Shown piece after piece: positions 25,340 to 33,861 of a DNA stretch of 36,969 bases. The notes under the pieces are model-generated. The model had not been told where the DNA came from and did not search any database. It saw only the letters and a program-made list of their open reading frames with translations. Position numbers and translations under genes: made by a program. This DNA comes from CAZQEZ01 sp964592475 (lineage in GTDB: Bacteria; Bacteroidota; Bacteroidia; Cytophagales; Cyclobacteriaceae): contig CAZQEZ010000030.1 in assembly GCA_964592475.1 (NCBI GenBank), positions 1 to 36,969 on the forward strand. The letters are read 5' to 3'. How positions within the stretch are numbered: position 1 is the first letter of the stretch; every line of letters begins with the position of its first letter.

Positions 25340-26329
25340 ATGAGTTTTTTTAAAAGTTTTTCTGAAAAGTTATTTCACATCAATAAAAACGAGTTTGATG
25401 AATTGGCATTGAATCTTTTTCAATATCAGGCAATTCATAATCAAATTTACAGGCAATATCTCAATTACTTATCAATAATCCCAAGTAATATCCAAACTTT
25501 AGAGAAAATACCTTTTTTGCCAATCGAATTTTTTAAAAGTCAAAAGATAAAAACAGGTAACTGGCAAGAGGAAAAGGTGTTTGAAAGTAGCGGTACCACT
25601 GGACAACAGACAAGTAAGCATTTTGTAAAGAGCCTCAGTCACTATGAAAGAATATGTATTCAAAATTTTCAATACTTTTTCGCTTCCCCTCAAGATTACC
25701 ACATTTTTGCATTATTGCCCTCTTACCTGGAGCGCGGTAATGCATCTTTGGTTTATATGATGCAGCATTTAATAGGAGCTTCACAATCAGAACTTTCAGG
25801 GTTTTATTTGCATGATTTGGAAAAATTAAAATTTCAAGTGATGAAGGCATTAAATTCTCGTAGAAAAGTGCTTCTACTGGGGGTTACATTTGCATTATTG
25901 GATTTTTCGGAAGCCTTTTCATTAAATTTACAAGGAACAATAGTAATGGATACCGGTGGTATGAAAGGGCGCAGAAAAGAAATGATTAGGGAGGAGGTGC
26001 ATGGGTTTTTGAAAAAAAAGTGGAATTTAAATGGCATTGCAAGCGAATATGGCATGACTGAACTTATGAGCCAGGCATATGCCAAAGTAGATGGAAAGCT
26101 GCGGACACCTCCTTGGATGAAGATTCTAGTTCGCGACCTAAACGACCCTTTTAGCCTAAGCAATAGAAAAAGTGGCGGGGTAAACATTATCGACCTCGCC
26201 AATATTCATAGTTGCGCATTTATTGAAACTGCAGATATTGGTACTATTGATCAAAAAAACGGCACTTTTGAAATTCTAGGCCGCACTGATACCTCAGATA
26301 TGAGAGGTTGCAACCTGATGGTTGTTTGA
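25340..26329 (+). CDS. LuxE-like acyl-protein synthetase/acyltransferase
   Basis: A 329-residue member of the LuxE branch of the ANL (adenylate-forming) superfamily. The phosphate-binding loop SSGTTG is at 83-88, the ANL YGMTE motif sits near 240 (ASEYGMTELMSQAY), and the C-terminal ADIGTIDQKNGTFEILGRTD corresponds to the motif that contacts ribose. LuxE activates a fatty acid as acyl-AMP and loads it on a Cys; here the acid and acceptor are unknown. No luxC or luxD is adjacent, so this is not a bioluminescence operon. Length is slightly below that of LuxE (about 370). PaaK-like ligases are the main alternative. Confidence 0.85.
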   Translation: MSFFKSFSEKLFHINKNEFDELALNLFQYQAIHNQIYRQYLNYLSIIPSNIQTLEKIPFLPIEFFKSQKIKTGNWQEEKVFESSGTTGQQTSKHFVKSLSHYERICIQNFQYFFASPQDYHIFALLPSYLERGNASLVYMMQHLIGASQSELSGFYLHDLEKLKFQVMKALNSRRKVLLLGVTFALLDFSEAFSLNLQGTIVMDTGGMKGRRKEMIREEVHGFLKKKWNLNGIASEYGMTELMSQAYAKVDGKLRTPPWMKILVRDLNDPFSLSNRKSGGVNIIDLANIHSCAFIETADIGTIDQKNGTFEILGRTDTSDMRGCNLMVV

Positions 26330-26563
26330 TAAAAGGTTAAACCTTATTTCAGAATTGTGCTTTTAAACATTGTCGTCGGTAATTATTTTTTTATTTTTAT
26401 AACAAACAACTACACAATTTCACATAGAACCAATTAATTAAAATCAAATTAGGCGACACATTCGTCCACTGTTATACCTTATCTCTTTTTCAAATAAGCA
26501 TTGTTATGCATTTATGGTAAATATTAAGCAAGCCAAAAAAATGATAGTTACTGAAGTGTTCGT

Positions 26564-26582
26564 ATTGGGAATATTTTTCCCA
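26564..26582. repeat. Inverted repeat downstream of EamA copy 2
   Basis: TGGGAA and TTCCCA pair around a five-base spacer (26566-26582), about 29 bases after the minus-strand EamA stop. A third TGGGAA follows at 26586-26591. It shares ATTGGGAATAT with the repeat at 14160. Confidence 0.4.
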
Positions 26583-26610
26583 TGTTGGGAAATTTTGCTA
26601 CGATATTGGT

Positions 26611-27492
26611 TCATATTTTAGTGGTAATTCTATTTTCTTTCAAATATTCTTGCAAACTTTTTAATAATACGGTAAAAAATATGACACCACCTCCAATAAT
26701 TATTTGCTGATTCAATTTTTCTCCTAAAAATATAACGGCTAGTATAATTCCATAGATAGGTTGCAGGCTGGTAATAATGCTGGCGGTGCTCGTTTTAAAA
26801 TGCTTTAGGCTGCGCACAAAGAGTGTATGTCCTATGCCAGTGGTTCCTACGCCCAAAATTACTAACCACAGCATGTCACTCTTGCCAGGATTAAAAGGAA
26901 ATATAAAAATTGCCGGTGCTAAAATAATACTTACAATCAGCATTTGCTGCATCATGATAAAAGTGCCGGAATAAACATGGATATATCTTTTATTCATGAG
27001 ATTGCGAAGGGCATAAAATAGCGCAGAAAGGATGCCTAAAAAGGCTCCAAGGGTTACATTGTTGCTTAAAGAAACATCAGGTACCAATATTAGTATGCCA
27101 ACAATAACCAACAAAGAAGCCAGTAAGTCTATTAACTGAAGTTTACTTTTAAAAAAAAGAGGCTCCAGAAGCGTGGTAAAAACGGGAAACGTGAAAACGG
27201 AAATAAATGCAACTGCTACAGAAGTTACATCCAAGGCAATAAAATACAACACCCAGTGAGCGGCCATCAGTAAACCACTGATAATAAAAAAACGAGGCGC
27301 TTTCATGATCTGTGGAGTTGAAGAACTTTTGGACAAACGCAAAATGAACCATATGAAAAAATAGGCTATAATGCTGCGAATCAGGATTATAACAGGTGGA
27401 GAAATCAGTATAAGTTTACCCAACACTCCTGAACTACCTAAAATTATAGTAGCTATATTCAACTCTAGCACTTCCTTCAATTTACTTTTCAT
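26611..27492 (-). CDS. EamA/DMT superfamily transporter (copy 2)
   Basis: A 293-residue integral membrane protein with about ten helices in two EamA repeats: LNIATIILGSSGVLGKLILI, IIAYFFIWFILRL, AHWVLYFIALDVTSVAVAFI, then in the second half ALRNLMNKRYIH, GTTGIGHTLFVRSL and LQPIYGIILAVIFLGEKL. It belongs to the same family as the product at 13.2 kb and shares the AHWxLYF/AHWILFF signature, but the two are clearly diverged. Substrate is unknown. It stands alone on its strand, diverging from the dehydrogenase gene. Confidence 0.9.
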   Translation of the reverse strand: MKSKLKEVLELNIATIILGSSGVLGKLILISPPVIILIRSIIAYFFIWFILRLSKSSSTPQIMKAPRFFIISGLLMAAHWVLYFIALDVTSVAVAFISVFTFPVFTTLLEPLFFKSKLQLIDLLASLLVIVGILILVPDVSLSNNVTLGAFLGILSALFYALRNLMNKRYIHVYSGTFIMMQQMLIVSIILAPAIFIFPFNPGKSDMLWLVILGVGTTGIGHTLFVRSLKHFKTSTASIITSLQPIYGIILAVIFLGEKLNQQIIIGGGVIFFTVLLKSLQEYLKENRITTKI

Positions 27493-27618
27493 GATGCAAA
27501 ACTACTACATAAAAAACTTTTAATATTCCTGATTTTTCTTCAAGTATAGATCAATATCCTATTTCTGGCACGCCTTTTGTTTAAAATTAGTTACATTATG
27601 GTTTTAGGGTTTAACATG

Positions 27619-27651
27619 GTCCTGGTTGGTTCGTCCGCCAGGACTTTTTTT
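27619..27651 (+). terminator. Orphan intrinsic terminator (possible short RNA or leader)
   Basis: GTCCTGG (27619-27625) pairs with CCAGGAC (27638-27644) across a 12-base loop and is followed by seven T. No coding gene on the plus strand ends before it: the previous gene runs the other way. A TTTG at 27576-27579 and TATGGTTT 17 bases later could be a promoter, giving a transcript of about 45 bases. Confidence 0.6.
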
Positions 27652-27699
27652 GTGCCTTCATTTTTTATTATCTTCGTAGTAGTTTAAAATAAAACTGAT

Positions 27700-28641
27700 A
27701 TGAAAATAGCATTTCTCGATGCTCTCTCCCTGGGAAATATTGCTGGTTTAAAAAAGCTGGAACAATTTGGTGATGTGCAATACTATGATTATTCGGATCG
27801 CGAAGCATCACTGCTACGTGTGAGTGAAGTAGAAGTAATTGTTACCAATAAAGTATTGATAGACAAACAATTGATAGATCAAGCGCCTCATCTAAAGTTG
27901 GTTTGTATATCGGCCACTGGCATGAACAATGTAGACCTTGATTATGCAGCTCTAAAAGGCATTCAGGTAAAAAATGTAACAGGATACAGTTCTGCCAGTG
28001 TGTCACAAAGTGCTATTGCCGGTCTTTTATATCTCATGCATAAATGTCAGTATTATGACAATTTTACCAAATCGGGAAATTATTCGCGGCATACACTTTT
28101 TACCCATATAGGACCCTCATTTCATGAACTTGATAGAAAAGTTTTTGGTATAATCGGTTTAGGTAATATAGGTAAAAAGACTGCTCAGATTGCTGACGGA
28201 TTTGGTTGCAAGGTAGTGTACCATTCGACTAGCGGAAAGAATACCAAGGCTGGCTATCCGCATTTGCCGCTAGAAGAATTGCTGCAAAAGGCTGATATTA
28301 TTTCCATTCATGCCCCGCTGAATGAACATACCAATAACTTAATTAATTTTGAAAGAATGCAAATGATGAAACCAAATGCTTATTTGCTTAATACTGGCAG
28401 GGGGCAAATAATCAATGAAAATGATTTGGCCAAAGCCTTGAATAACGATTTAATAACAGGAGCCTATTTAGATGTATTGGAAAAGGAACCTTTGCCTTCT
28501 TCAAGTCCTCTATTGCAACTTAAAAACCCTGCCAAATTATACATAAGCCCTCATATTGCCTGGAGTAGCCTTGAGTCCAGAGAAAGGTTAATAAACGGCA
28601 TTTGTGAAAACATTGAAGAATATTTAAAAAGCAAAAAATAA
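27700..28641 (+). CDS. D-isomer-specific 2-hydroxyacid dehydrogenase
   Basis: A 313-residue NAD(P)-dependent dehydrogenase. The N-terminal substrate domain contains ISATGMNNVDLDYA, the cofactor domain holds GIIGLGNIGKKTAQIADGFG, and the catalytic Arg (LNTGRGQIIN), Glu (DVLEKEPL) and His (SPHIAWSS) are present. The enzyme reduces a 2-oxoacid to a D-2-hydroxyacid or the reverse; glycerate/hydroxypyruvate reductase-like activity is likely but not proven. The GH28-like gene starts six bases after the stop, so the two form an operon. A role in metabolising products of that enzyme is possible but speculative. Confidence 0.9.
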   Translation: MKIAFLDALSLGNIAGLKKLEQFGDVQYYDYSDREASLLRVSEVEVIVTNKVLIDKQLIDQAPHLKLVCISATGMNNVDLDYAALKGIQVKNVTGYSSASVSQSAIAGLLYLMHKCQYYDNFTKSGNYSRHTLFTHIGPSFHELDRKVFGIIGLGNIGKKTAQIADGFGCKVVYHSTSGKNTKAGYPHLPLEELLQKADIISIHAPLNEHTNNLINFERMQMMKPNAYLLNTGRGQIINENDLAKALNNDLITGAYLDVLEKEPLPSSSPLLQLKNPAKLYISPHIAWSSLESRERLINGICENIEEYLKSKK

Positions 28642-28647
28642 CGATTC

Positions 28648-30243
28648 ATGAGATTAAATCTAATGCTAGTATCCGCTTTAATGTTTGGATTGCCTGGACT
28701 CTTACCGGCACAATCCTCCAATTATTATATTCGTGATTATGGCGCTTTAGGAGAAATTGACCAGCTGGTTACTGGCATGATCCAGCAGGCAATTGATGAT
28801 TGTCATCAAGATGGAGGAGGACGAGTATATTTTACTCCCGGAGATTATTTAACCGGCACCCTGATACTTAAAAGCAATGTAGAGCTTTACCTGGAAGCCG
28901 GTGCAACTTTATTTGCCAGCCAAAATGCAGCTGACTATGACGTAGATTTTAATATTTATAAAGGAGATAATCCCGATACAGATGTGCTCATTTATGCTAA
29001 TCAAGCTCAAAACATAGCCATCAGTGGACGTGGTACTATTCACGGTCAGGCCCGGCGAGAGTACAGAAAAGCCGAAAGTGTAGACAACTTTATAGCAGAT
29101 GAAACCGCTAATGCCCGAGAGGCCGGTGTGGAAATGAAGCGATATTATAAAATACCTCCAATTGTGAACCTGGTTTACCTGGTCGATAGCGAAGATATAA
29201 AAATAAGCCAGGTGACCATAAAAGAATCAGTAGGTTGGACCCTGCATTTGCAATGGTGCCACCGTGTGGTGGTAGATAATTGCTTTATCTACTCCGACCT
29301 GGAAAGTGGCGTCAATGCAGATGGCATTGATGTGGATGGCTCAAAAAATGTGATGATCGCTAATTGCCGAATAGAAACCGGTGACGATGCCATTGTATTA
29401 AAAACCACCCTGACCAATAGCCGCAGTGAAACTTGCGAAAACGTAACTGTGACTAATTGTGTGCTTACTTCTACCTCTTCCGCTTTGAAGCTTGGTACCG
29501 AAAGCCACAGCGATTTTCGTCACATTACGTTTGACAATTGCGTTATCAGGAATACCAATCGGGGACTGAGCATCGTGATCAGGGACGGCGCAACTGCCGA
29601 AAATGTGCTTTTTAGTAACATTACCATAGCGTGCGATCGCAAGCATTTCAACTGGTGGGGCAACGGTGATCCTATTTGGTTGGTAGTGAGGAAGCGAAAT
29701 AAGGATTCCCGAATTGGGAAAATTAGAAATGTTGTTTTTGATAATATAATTGCCCAGGCACAAGGTACTAGCAAAATTGAAGGATATCCCGATGTAAAAT
29801 CCATCGAAAATATCACGATTAGAAATTTTAAATTACATATGGAGCCCGAAGACAAGCCAGACAAAAGAGCCACCCATGCGCTGATGGCTCAGGATATAAA
29901 AAATCTAACCCTCGAAAACGTGGAGGTATCCTGGGATACTGAAAACCCTGAGCCCGCCTGGGCCGATGCCCTGCACCTGAATAAGGCAAAAGGAGTGACC
30001 ATCAATCAATTTAAGGGAGTGTCAGGCGGCCTCTCCCCGGAAGCACAAATGATCAGCTTACGCAATGTACTGGCTGCTAAAATTATGAACTGCGAACTCA
30101 GTCAACCACAGGAGCATCTGTTAAAAGTAAGTGGCAGCCAGACTGACAAGATTATTCTATTGCAGAATAACCTATTTAACCGGGCAACCAATTTGGTGCT
30201 ACAAGACATGGGCGTACCCGAAGGAGCAGTGCAAGTCAAGTGA
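28648..30243 (+). CDS. GH28-like parallel beta-helix glycosidase
   Basis: A 531-residue exported protein with signal peptide (LMLVSALMFGLPGLLPAQ) and a right-handed parallel beta-helix. GH28 landmarks are visible: NADGIDVDGSKNV (for NTDG), TGDDAIVLK carrying the Asp pair, LKLGTESHSDF in place of the usual GHG, and IVIRDG near the usual RIK. The fold, DD pair and pectinase-like order support a GH28 or GH28-like activity on galacturonan or a related plant or algal polymer. The changed GHG motif argues for a distinct subgroup. It is cotranscribed with the hydroxyacid dehydrogenase. The coding sequence appears a little richer in G and C than its neighbours. Confidence 0.85.
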   Translation: MRLNLMLVSALMFGLPGLLPAQSSNYYIRDYGALGEIDQLVTGMIQQAIDDCHQDGGGRVYFTPGDYLTGTLILKSNVELYLEAGATLFASQNAADYDVDFNIYKGDNPDTDVLIYANQAQNIAISGRGTIHGQARREYRKAESVDNFIADETANAREAGVEMKRYYKIPPIVNLVYLVDSEDIKISQVTIKESVGWTLHLQWCHRVVVDNCFIYSDLESGVNADGIDVDGSKNVMIANCRIETGDDAIVLKTTLTNSRSETCENVTVTNCVLTSTSSALKLGTESHSDFRHITFDNCVIRNTNRGLSIVIRDGATAENVLFSNITIACDRKHFNWWGNGDPIWLVVRKRNKDSRIGKIRNVVFDNIIAQAQGTSKIEGYPDVKSIENITIRNFKLHMEPEDKPDKRATHALMAQDIKNLTLENVEVSWDTENPEPAWADALHLNKAKGVTINQFKGVSGGLSPEAQMISLRNVLAAKIMNCELSQPQEHLLKVSGSQTDKIILLQNNLFNRATNLVLQDMGVPEGAVQVK

Positions 30244-30300
30244 ATAGGAAGGTGAAATTGGTGATCAACAAATTGAAATAACTGTTTTGAGCGCAAACAA

Positions 30301-32499
30301 TTATTCTACTTCCTTTTTTTCAGCTTCTTTATCGCGTTTCATTTGCTCGTGAATAGCTTCCAATTCTTCCATGTTTTGCCTTAGTTCTTCTTCCTGAGCA
30401 CGCATCTCTTCAGCTTGTTTTTTGCTCTCTATTAGTAGGCGATTGGTTTTTTCATTTACTTTGACATTTACAATGTGCGTAGCAAATATTTCAGCTACTT
30501 TTTCTACAAATTTAATTTGATAAGGCTCATATTTTTGCAACGAAGCAATTTCAAGCACCCCTTCTACCACATCGTTGGCTACAACAGGTACTATCAATAA
30601 ACTACGTGGTTGTGTTTCACCTAAGCCAGAGCCAATTTTCACATATTCTGGTGGTAAGTCTGTTAAATAAACGGTTTCTTTTTCCAAAAATACCTGTCCT
30701 GCGTAGCCAAAACCCGGTTCAATTGATTGTTTCAGATATTTATTGCGATCATAAGCATAGCAACCTTCTAAGTCAAGCATGATCTGCTCTTCATCATCGT
30801 CATTTTTAATATAGAGCATTCCGAGTTTTGCATCAATGTATTTAACCAACTGTGAAATGGCTATCGCGGCAAAATCTTCCATGGTATCATAATTTTTCCT
30901 TACCAGGTCAGCAAATTGACTGACACCTTTCGAAGTCCAGTTATTTTTGCGGTCTTCTTCAGCTATTGCTTTTAATTTGTTTCGCATTAGCAGTAGCGCT
31001 TTCCCCAGTACATCCTTATCACTGCCGGTCTCATATTGGCTTTCCAAGTTGCCTTCTCCTATGCTATTAGCAAATTCCGAAGCTTTTTGCAAATGATCTC
31101 TCAATACATTACCAGCATCAATGATCTGATTCAGTTCATCTTTAGTATTAGGGGCTTTTTTTGTAATATCACCAGCCGCCAAATTCTTCATTAATTGTAG
31201 AGGGTGATCTAGGGAGCGATTTAATGATCTTATGGTAATATAAATTAGCAGTATGGAGATTACTAATATTATCCCAAAAATTATGAAATTATTTATATTG
31301 TTTTGCCTTAGATTTGCTTTTAGCTTTTCATTGTCAGCTGAAATTAATTGCTCATTTATGTCGCGAAGTTTCCATAAATTTTGATTAATGATTGATATTG
31401 AAGCTCTCAAGATGTCATCCACCGCGCTCATGGTGTTCACTTCATGGCGATAAAGAAAGAAAAGCTTTGTGTTAAGTTCACCTTGAATCATTTCATCAGG
31501 TATTGCTTCAGCAAGCATAGGTTCATTGATTGTATTTGTGCCTTTGGTTGGGGCTATTATATTTATATTGTCAATATTAGGTCCGCTTTTACCCGTGGCT
31601 AATGCCTTTATTGAATGAATTCCCGAATCGAGATATACTTCCAATGTATCCGAGTGTTGCCAATTTTCCCAACCACCATTATCATTAGCAGCAAAATCAA
31701 GTTTTTCTTTAATTATCTGGTCATCAATGAAAATGTCAAGAGGTCTGTTGCCAGTTCTGATGGCATAGGTATAGTAGATTAAATGTGTCCCTGCTTTTTC
31801 ACTTACAAAATTTGCTTCCAAAAAATCATCTTTTTTATTTACATAATCGGCATAACCAGAGCCTTGATAGCCCTCATGACTATAGTTGATAAATGCTCCG
31901 GAATAAAAAGCGTCTTCAGCTTCAATAGTGATATGCTTTACTGTGTCAGATCCAAATTTAGCTGATAACGCGGGAGTTTTTAAATAAGTTACCGTGGCAT
32001 TATCAGTTAGGTTTTCTCTTACATTAAGCAGTACATAATAGTTTTTATTCTGTTCCCAGATGCTATCTGCTCGCTTAAAATTTTGATTTAAAGTTTCATT
32101 AATTGTTTTCAATTCCGCTATAGTAGCAATAGCGTTATCTGGTAAGTAATCATTCAGTTCTTCTATTTTGGCTATCGTGTTCGATACCTCCTCATATTCA
32201 TAATAGTTGGATTCATTGTCAGAGTTTAGTGGTAGTCTTTTTAAAATGTTATTTCTGGCATTGCTTAACAAATCGTCTACTGTAGTAGATAACTTTTCAA
32301 TTTCACTTCTCAGCTCTAACCTTACCTCAATTATCTGATTGACTACTTTATTTACCTTTCTGTTTTGAATCAGTGTTACAATAGAAAAACCTAGAAATAT
32401 TAGGAGAAAAAAAATGGTCATCCAGATGAAACGACCTTTAATAGTATTTAAGCTTATTAATTTTTTTAAATTGCCGAGTTTATTACTTGAAGTACTCAT
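30301..32499 (-). CDS. Transmembrane HAMP-GAF protein with periplasmic CBM-like domain
   Basis: A 732-residue membrane receptor-like protein. Order: TM1 (about 24-44), helical periplasmic stretch (45-170), a CBM6/35-like beta-sandwich (about 186-316: ITIEAEDAFYSGAF, HEGYQGSGYADYVN, NRPLDIFIDDQ, GGWENWQHSDTLEVYLDSGI, PNIDNINI), a second helical stretch, TM2 (about 403-423), HAMP (about 424-475) with a second HAMP-like helix pair to about 510, GAF (about 530-675) and a Glu/Met-rich coiled coil to the end. No histidine kinase, cyclase or methyl-accepting domain follows. It could signal through protein contacts. The CBM-like domain suggests it senses a sugar polymer. It converges on the GH28 operon. 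Confidence 0.8.
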   Translation of the reverse strand: MSTSSNKLGNLKKLISLNTIKGRFIWMTIFFLLIFLGFSIVTLIQNRKVNKVVNQIIEVRLELRSEIEKLSTTVDDLLSNARNNILKRLPLNSDNESNYYEYEEVSNTIAKIEELNDYLPDNAIATIAELKTINETLNQNFKRADSIWEQNKNYYVLLNVRENLTDNATVTYLKTPALSAKFGSDTVKHITIEAEDAFYSGAFINYSHEGYQGSGYADYVNKKDDFLEANFVSEKAGTHLIYYTYAIRTGNRPLDIFIDDQIIKEKLDFAANDNGGWENWQHSDTLEVYLDSGIHSIKALATGKSGPNIDNINIIAPTKGTNTINEPMLAEAIPDEMIQGELNTKLFFLYRHEVNTMSAVDDILRASISIINQNLWKLRDINEQLISADNEKLKANLRQNNINNFIIFGIILVISILLIYITIRSLNRSLDHPLQLMKNLAAGDITKKAPNTKDELNQIIDAGNVLRDHLQKASEFANSIGEGNLESQYETGSDKDVLGKALLLMRNKLKAIAEEDRKNNWTSKGVSQFADLVRKNYDTMEDFAAIAISQLVKYIDAKLGMLYIKNDDDEEQIMLDLEGCYAYDRNKYLKQSIEPGFGYAGQVFLEKETVYLTDLPPEYVKIGSGLGETQPRSLLIVPVVANDVVEGVLEIASLQKYEPYQIKFVEKVAEIFATHIVNVKVNEKTNRLLIESKKQAEEMRAQEEELRQNMEELEAIHEQMKRDKEAEKKEVE

Positions 32500-32525
32500 C
32501 GAGAATAGTTTTTTACTTAATATTC

Positions 32526-32533
32526 CAAATATA
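32526..32533 (-). promoter_or_regulatory. Candidate -7 box for the HAMP-GAF gene
   Basis: TATATTTG on the minus strand fits TAnnTTTG exactly and lies 26 bases before the start. No -33 TTG at normal spacing. Confidence 0.4.
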
Positions 32534-32767
32534 GCCTAAGATGGGTAGTAGTAAATAGGTGTTTTTGCTTCTATTATTACATTGTAGGATTAAACATTAA
32601 AATATATCAATTTCGCTGAATCAGAGATATTTATGGCTTTAATTGACATGTAATGACCGGAATTTTACAAACAGAAAGAGTAACATTCTGATGAATGTCT
32701 GCCCAGTTGTAAAAATGAAGAAAGCAAAGTGTAAAAGAAACGAAAAAAAACAAATAAGGTGAAATTA

Positions 32768-33358
32768 CTAATTACGCTTGTTCATTTCATCCCTTATTTT
32801 CGCGGCTCCTTCATAATCTTCTTTTTCTATCGCTTTGTTTAGCATTTCTTGCAATTTGTCGTAGCTCAAATCTTTCAATTGCTCCAACTTAGTTTTTTTG
32901 CTGGTGCTAGCCTTGGGGGCTTCTTTTGGTTTTTCTTCTTCACTTTCTTCAGTCAATACAATACCAGCTTCAGATAAAATGGTTTCATAGGTGTAAAAGG
33001 GAGCGTTAAATCGCAAACCAATTGCAATAGCATCAGAGGGGCGCGCGTCTATTTCTGAGGTGCTTACCCCATCATCACAAATTATTTTTGCAAAGAATAC
33101 CCCTTCTTTTAAATCGCTAATCACCACTTCTTTCACGGTAAAATTAAAAGAATTTGCAAATGACTTAAACAAATCGTGCGTCATTGGACGATTGGGGATT
33201 ATCTTTTCAATTTCAATAGCTATGGCTTGAGCTTCAAACATACCTATAATGATGGGAAGGCGTCGGTTGTTGCCAACTTCTCCTAAAACTAATGCAAAAG
33301 AACCGGATTGAGATTGACTGGATGATAATCCAAGAATTTCTAGTTTAATTTTATCCAC
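32768..33358 (-). CDS. Bifunctional nuclease family protein with UVR motif
   Basis: A 196-residue protein: a bifunctional nuclease (DUF151) domain at about 1-135 (LEILGLSSSQSQSGSFALVL, RRLPIIIGMFEAQAIAIEIE, RPMTHDLFKSF, IDARPSDAIAIGLRFNAPFY) and a C-terminal UVR motif (LQEMLNKAIEKEDYEGAAKI) after a Glu/Lys-rich linker. The domain is named for plant and mycobacterial relatives with reported DNase and RNase activity; function in Bacteroidota is unproven. The same UVR motif occurs in ClpC of this window and in UvrB/UvrC, where it mediates protein contacts. It is a single-gene unit on its strand. Confidence 0.9.
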   Translation of the reverse strand: MDKIKLEILGLSSSQSQSGSFALVLGEVGNNRRLPIIIGMFEAQAIAIEIEKIIPNRPMTHDLFKSFANSFNFTVKEVVISDLKEGVFFAKIICDDGVSTSEIDARPSDAIAIGLRFNAPFYTYETILSEAGIVLTEESEEEKPKEAPKASTSKKTKLEQLKDLSYDKLQEMLNKAIEKEDYEGAAKIRDEMNKRN

Positions 33359-33470
33359 GTAAATATTGGCTTATGATTTAAAATTGAGTTCGGACCAAAA
33401 AATATAAAAATTGCAATTGAACTGCAAAATTAATCAAATTTCAGATGATTTTAAAAGATTTATATTTGTT

Positions 33471-33478
33471 TTGCAGCA
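33471..33478 (+). promoter_or_regulatory. Candidate -7 box for the TPR gene
   Basis: TATATTTG fits TAnnTTTG exactly, 47 bases before the start; no clear -33 box. Confidence 0.4.
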
Positions 33479-33525
33479 GCTTGTAGTAATTACTAAAAGT
33501 TTTTACTTTATAAATTGATGTTATT

Positions 33526-33843
33526 ATGAATAATAAACGTTTGTCAAAACTACTTGATTTCCAAAAGCAAAATCCTGATGATCCCTTTATTCTTTATGGA
33601 ATCGCGCTGGAATACTCGGATGAAGCCCCTGAGGAGGCATTAAAGTTTTTTAATATATTACTAAATGATCACCCGGATTATTTGCCTACCTACTACCATG
33701 CGGCAGCTTTGCTGGCCGAGTTGGAAATGACTGACAAGGCAGAAGAAGTTTATAAAAAAGGAATTGCGCTGGCCGAGAAAGAAGACGACCAGCATGCATT
33801 GAAAGAACTAAAAAATGCTTACTTGAATTTCATGTACGAATAA
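33526..33843 (+). CDS. Small TPR-containing protein
   Basis: A 105-residue cytoplasmic protein with about two tetratricopeptide-like helix pairs: DPFILYGIALEYSDEAPEEA followed by FFNILLNDHPDYLPTYYHAA and LAELEMTDKAEEVYKKGIAL. The Gly/Ala/Tyr positions and the Pro that begins the next helix follow the TPR pattern. TPR proteins bind other proteins; no partner can be inferred. There is no signal peptide. It faces the PspC gene tail to tail with 18 bases between them. Short Bacteroidota proteins like this are usually annotated only as tetratricopeptide repeat proteins. Confidence 0.82.
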   Translation: MNNKRLSKLLDFQKQNPDDPFILYGIALEYSDEAPEEALKFFNILLNDHPDYLPTYYHAAALLAELEMTDKAEEVYKKGIALAEKEDDQHALKELKNAYLNFMYE

Positions 33844-33861
33844 GAAATTATCTTAATAGAC

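Noticed and set aside
27619..27651. GGTTCGTCC as the T-arm of a tRNA
   Set aside because: No acceptor or anticodon arm can be folded around it; it is the loop of a terminator hairpin.
27598..27687. 29-codon leader peptide frame (starts MVLGFNMVLVGS) across the orphan terminator
   Set aside because: It runs through the terminator hairpin and T run, has no ribosome binding site and no amino-acid run typical of attenuation leaders.
30244..30300. Hairpin between the convergent GH28 and receptor genes
   Set aside because: The AATTGG/ACAAATT pairing needs several mismatches and lacks a T run.
32683..32698. ACATTC/GAATGT inverted repeat downstream of the bifunctional nuclease gene
   Set aside because: A six-base stem without a T run is expected by chance in this much AT-rich sequence.
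32714..32761. 15-codon very basic frame (MKKAKCKRNEKKQIR)
   Set aside because: Poly-A-rich sequence alone explains the Lys content, and there is no supporting context.
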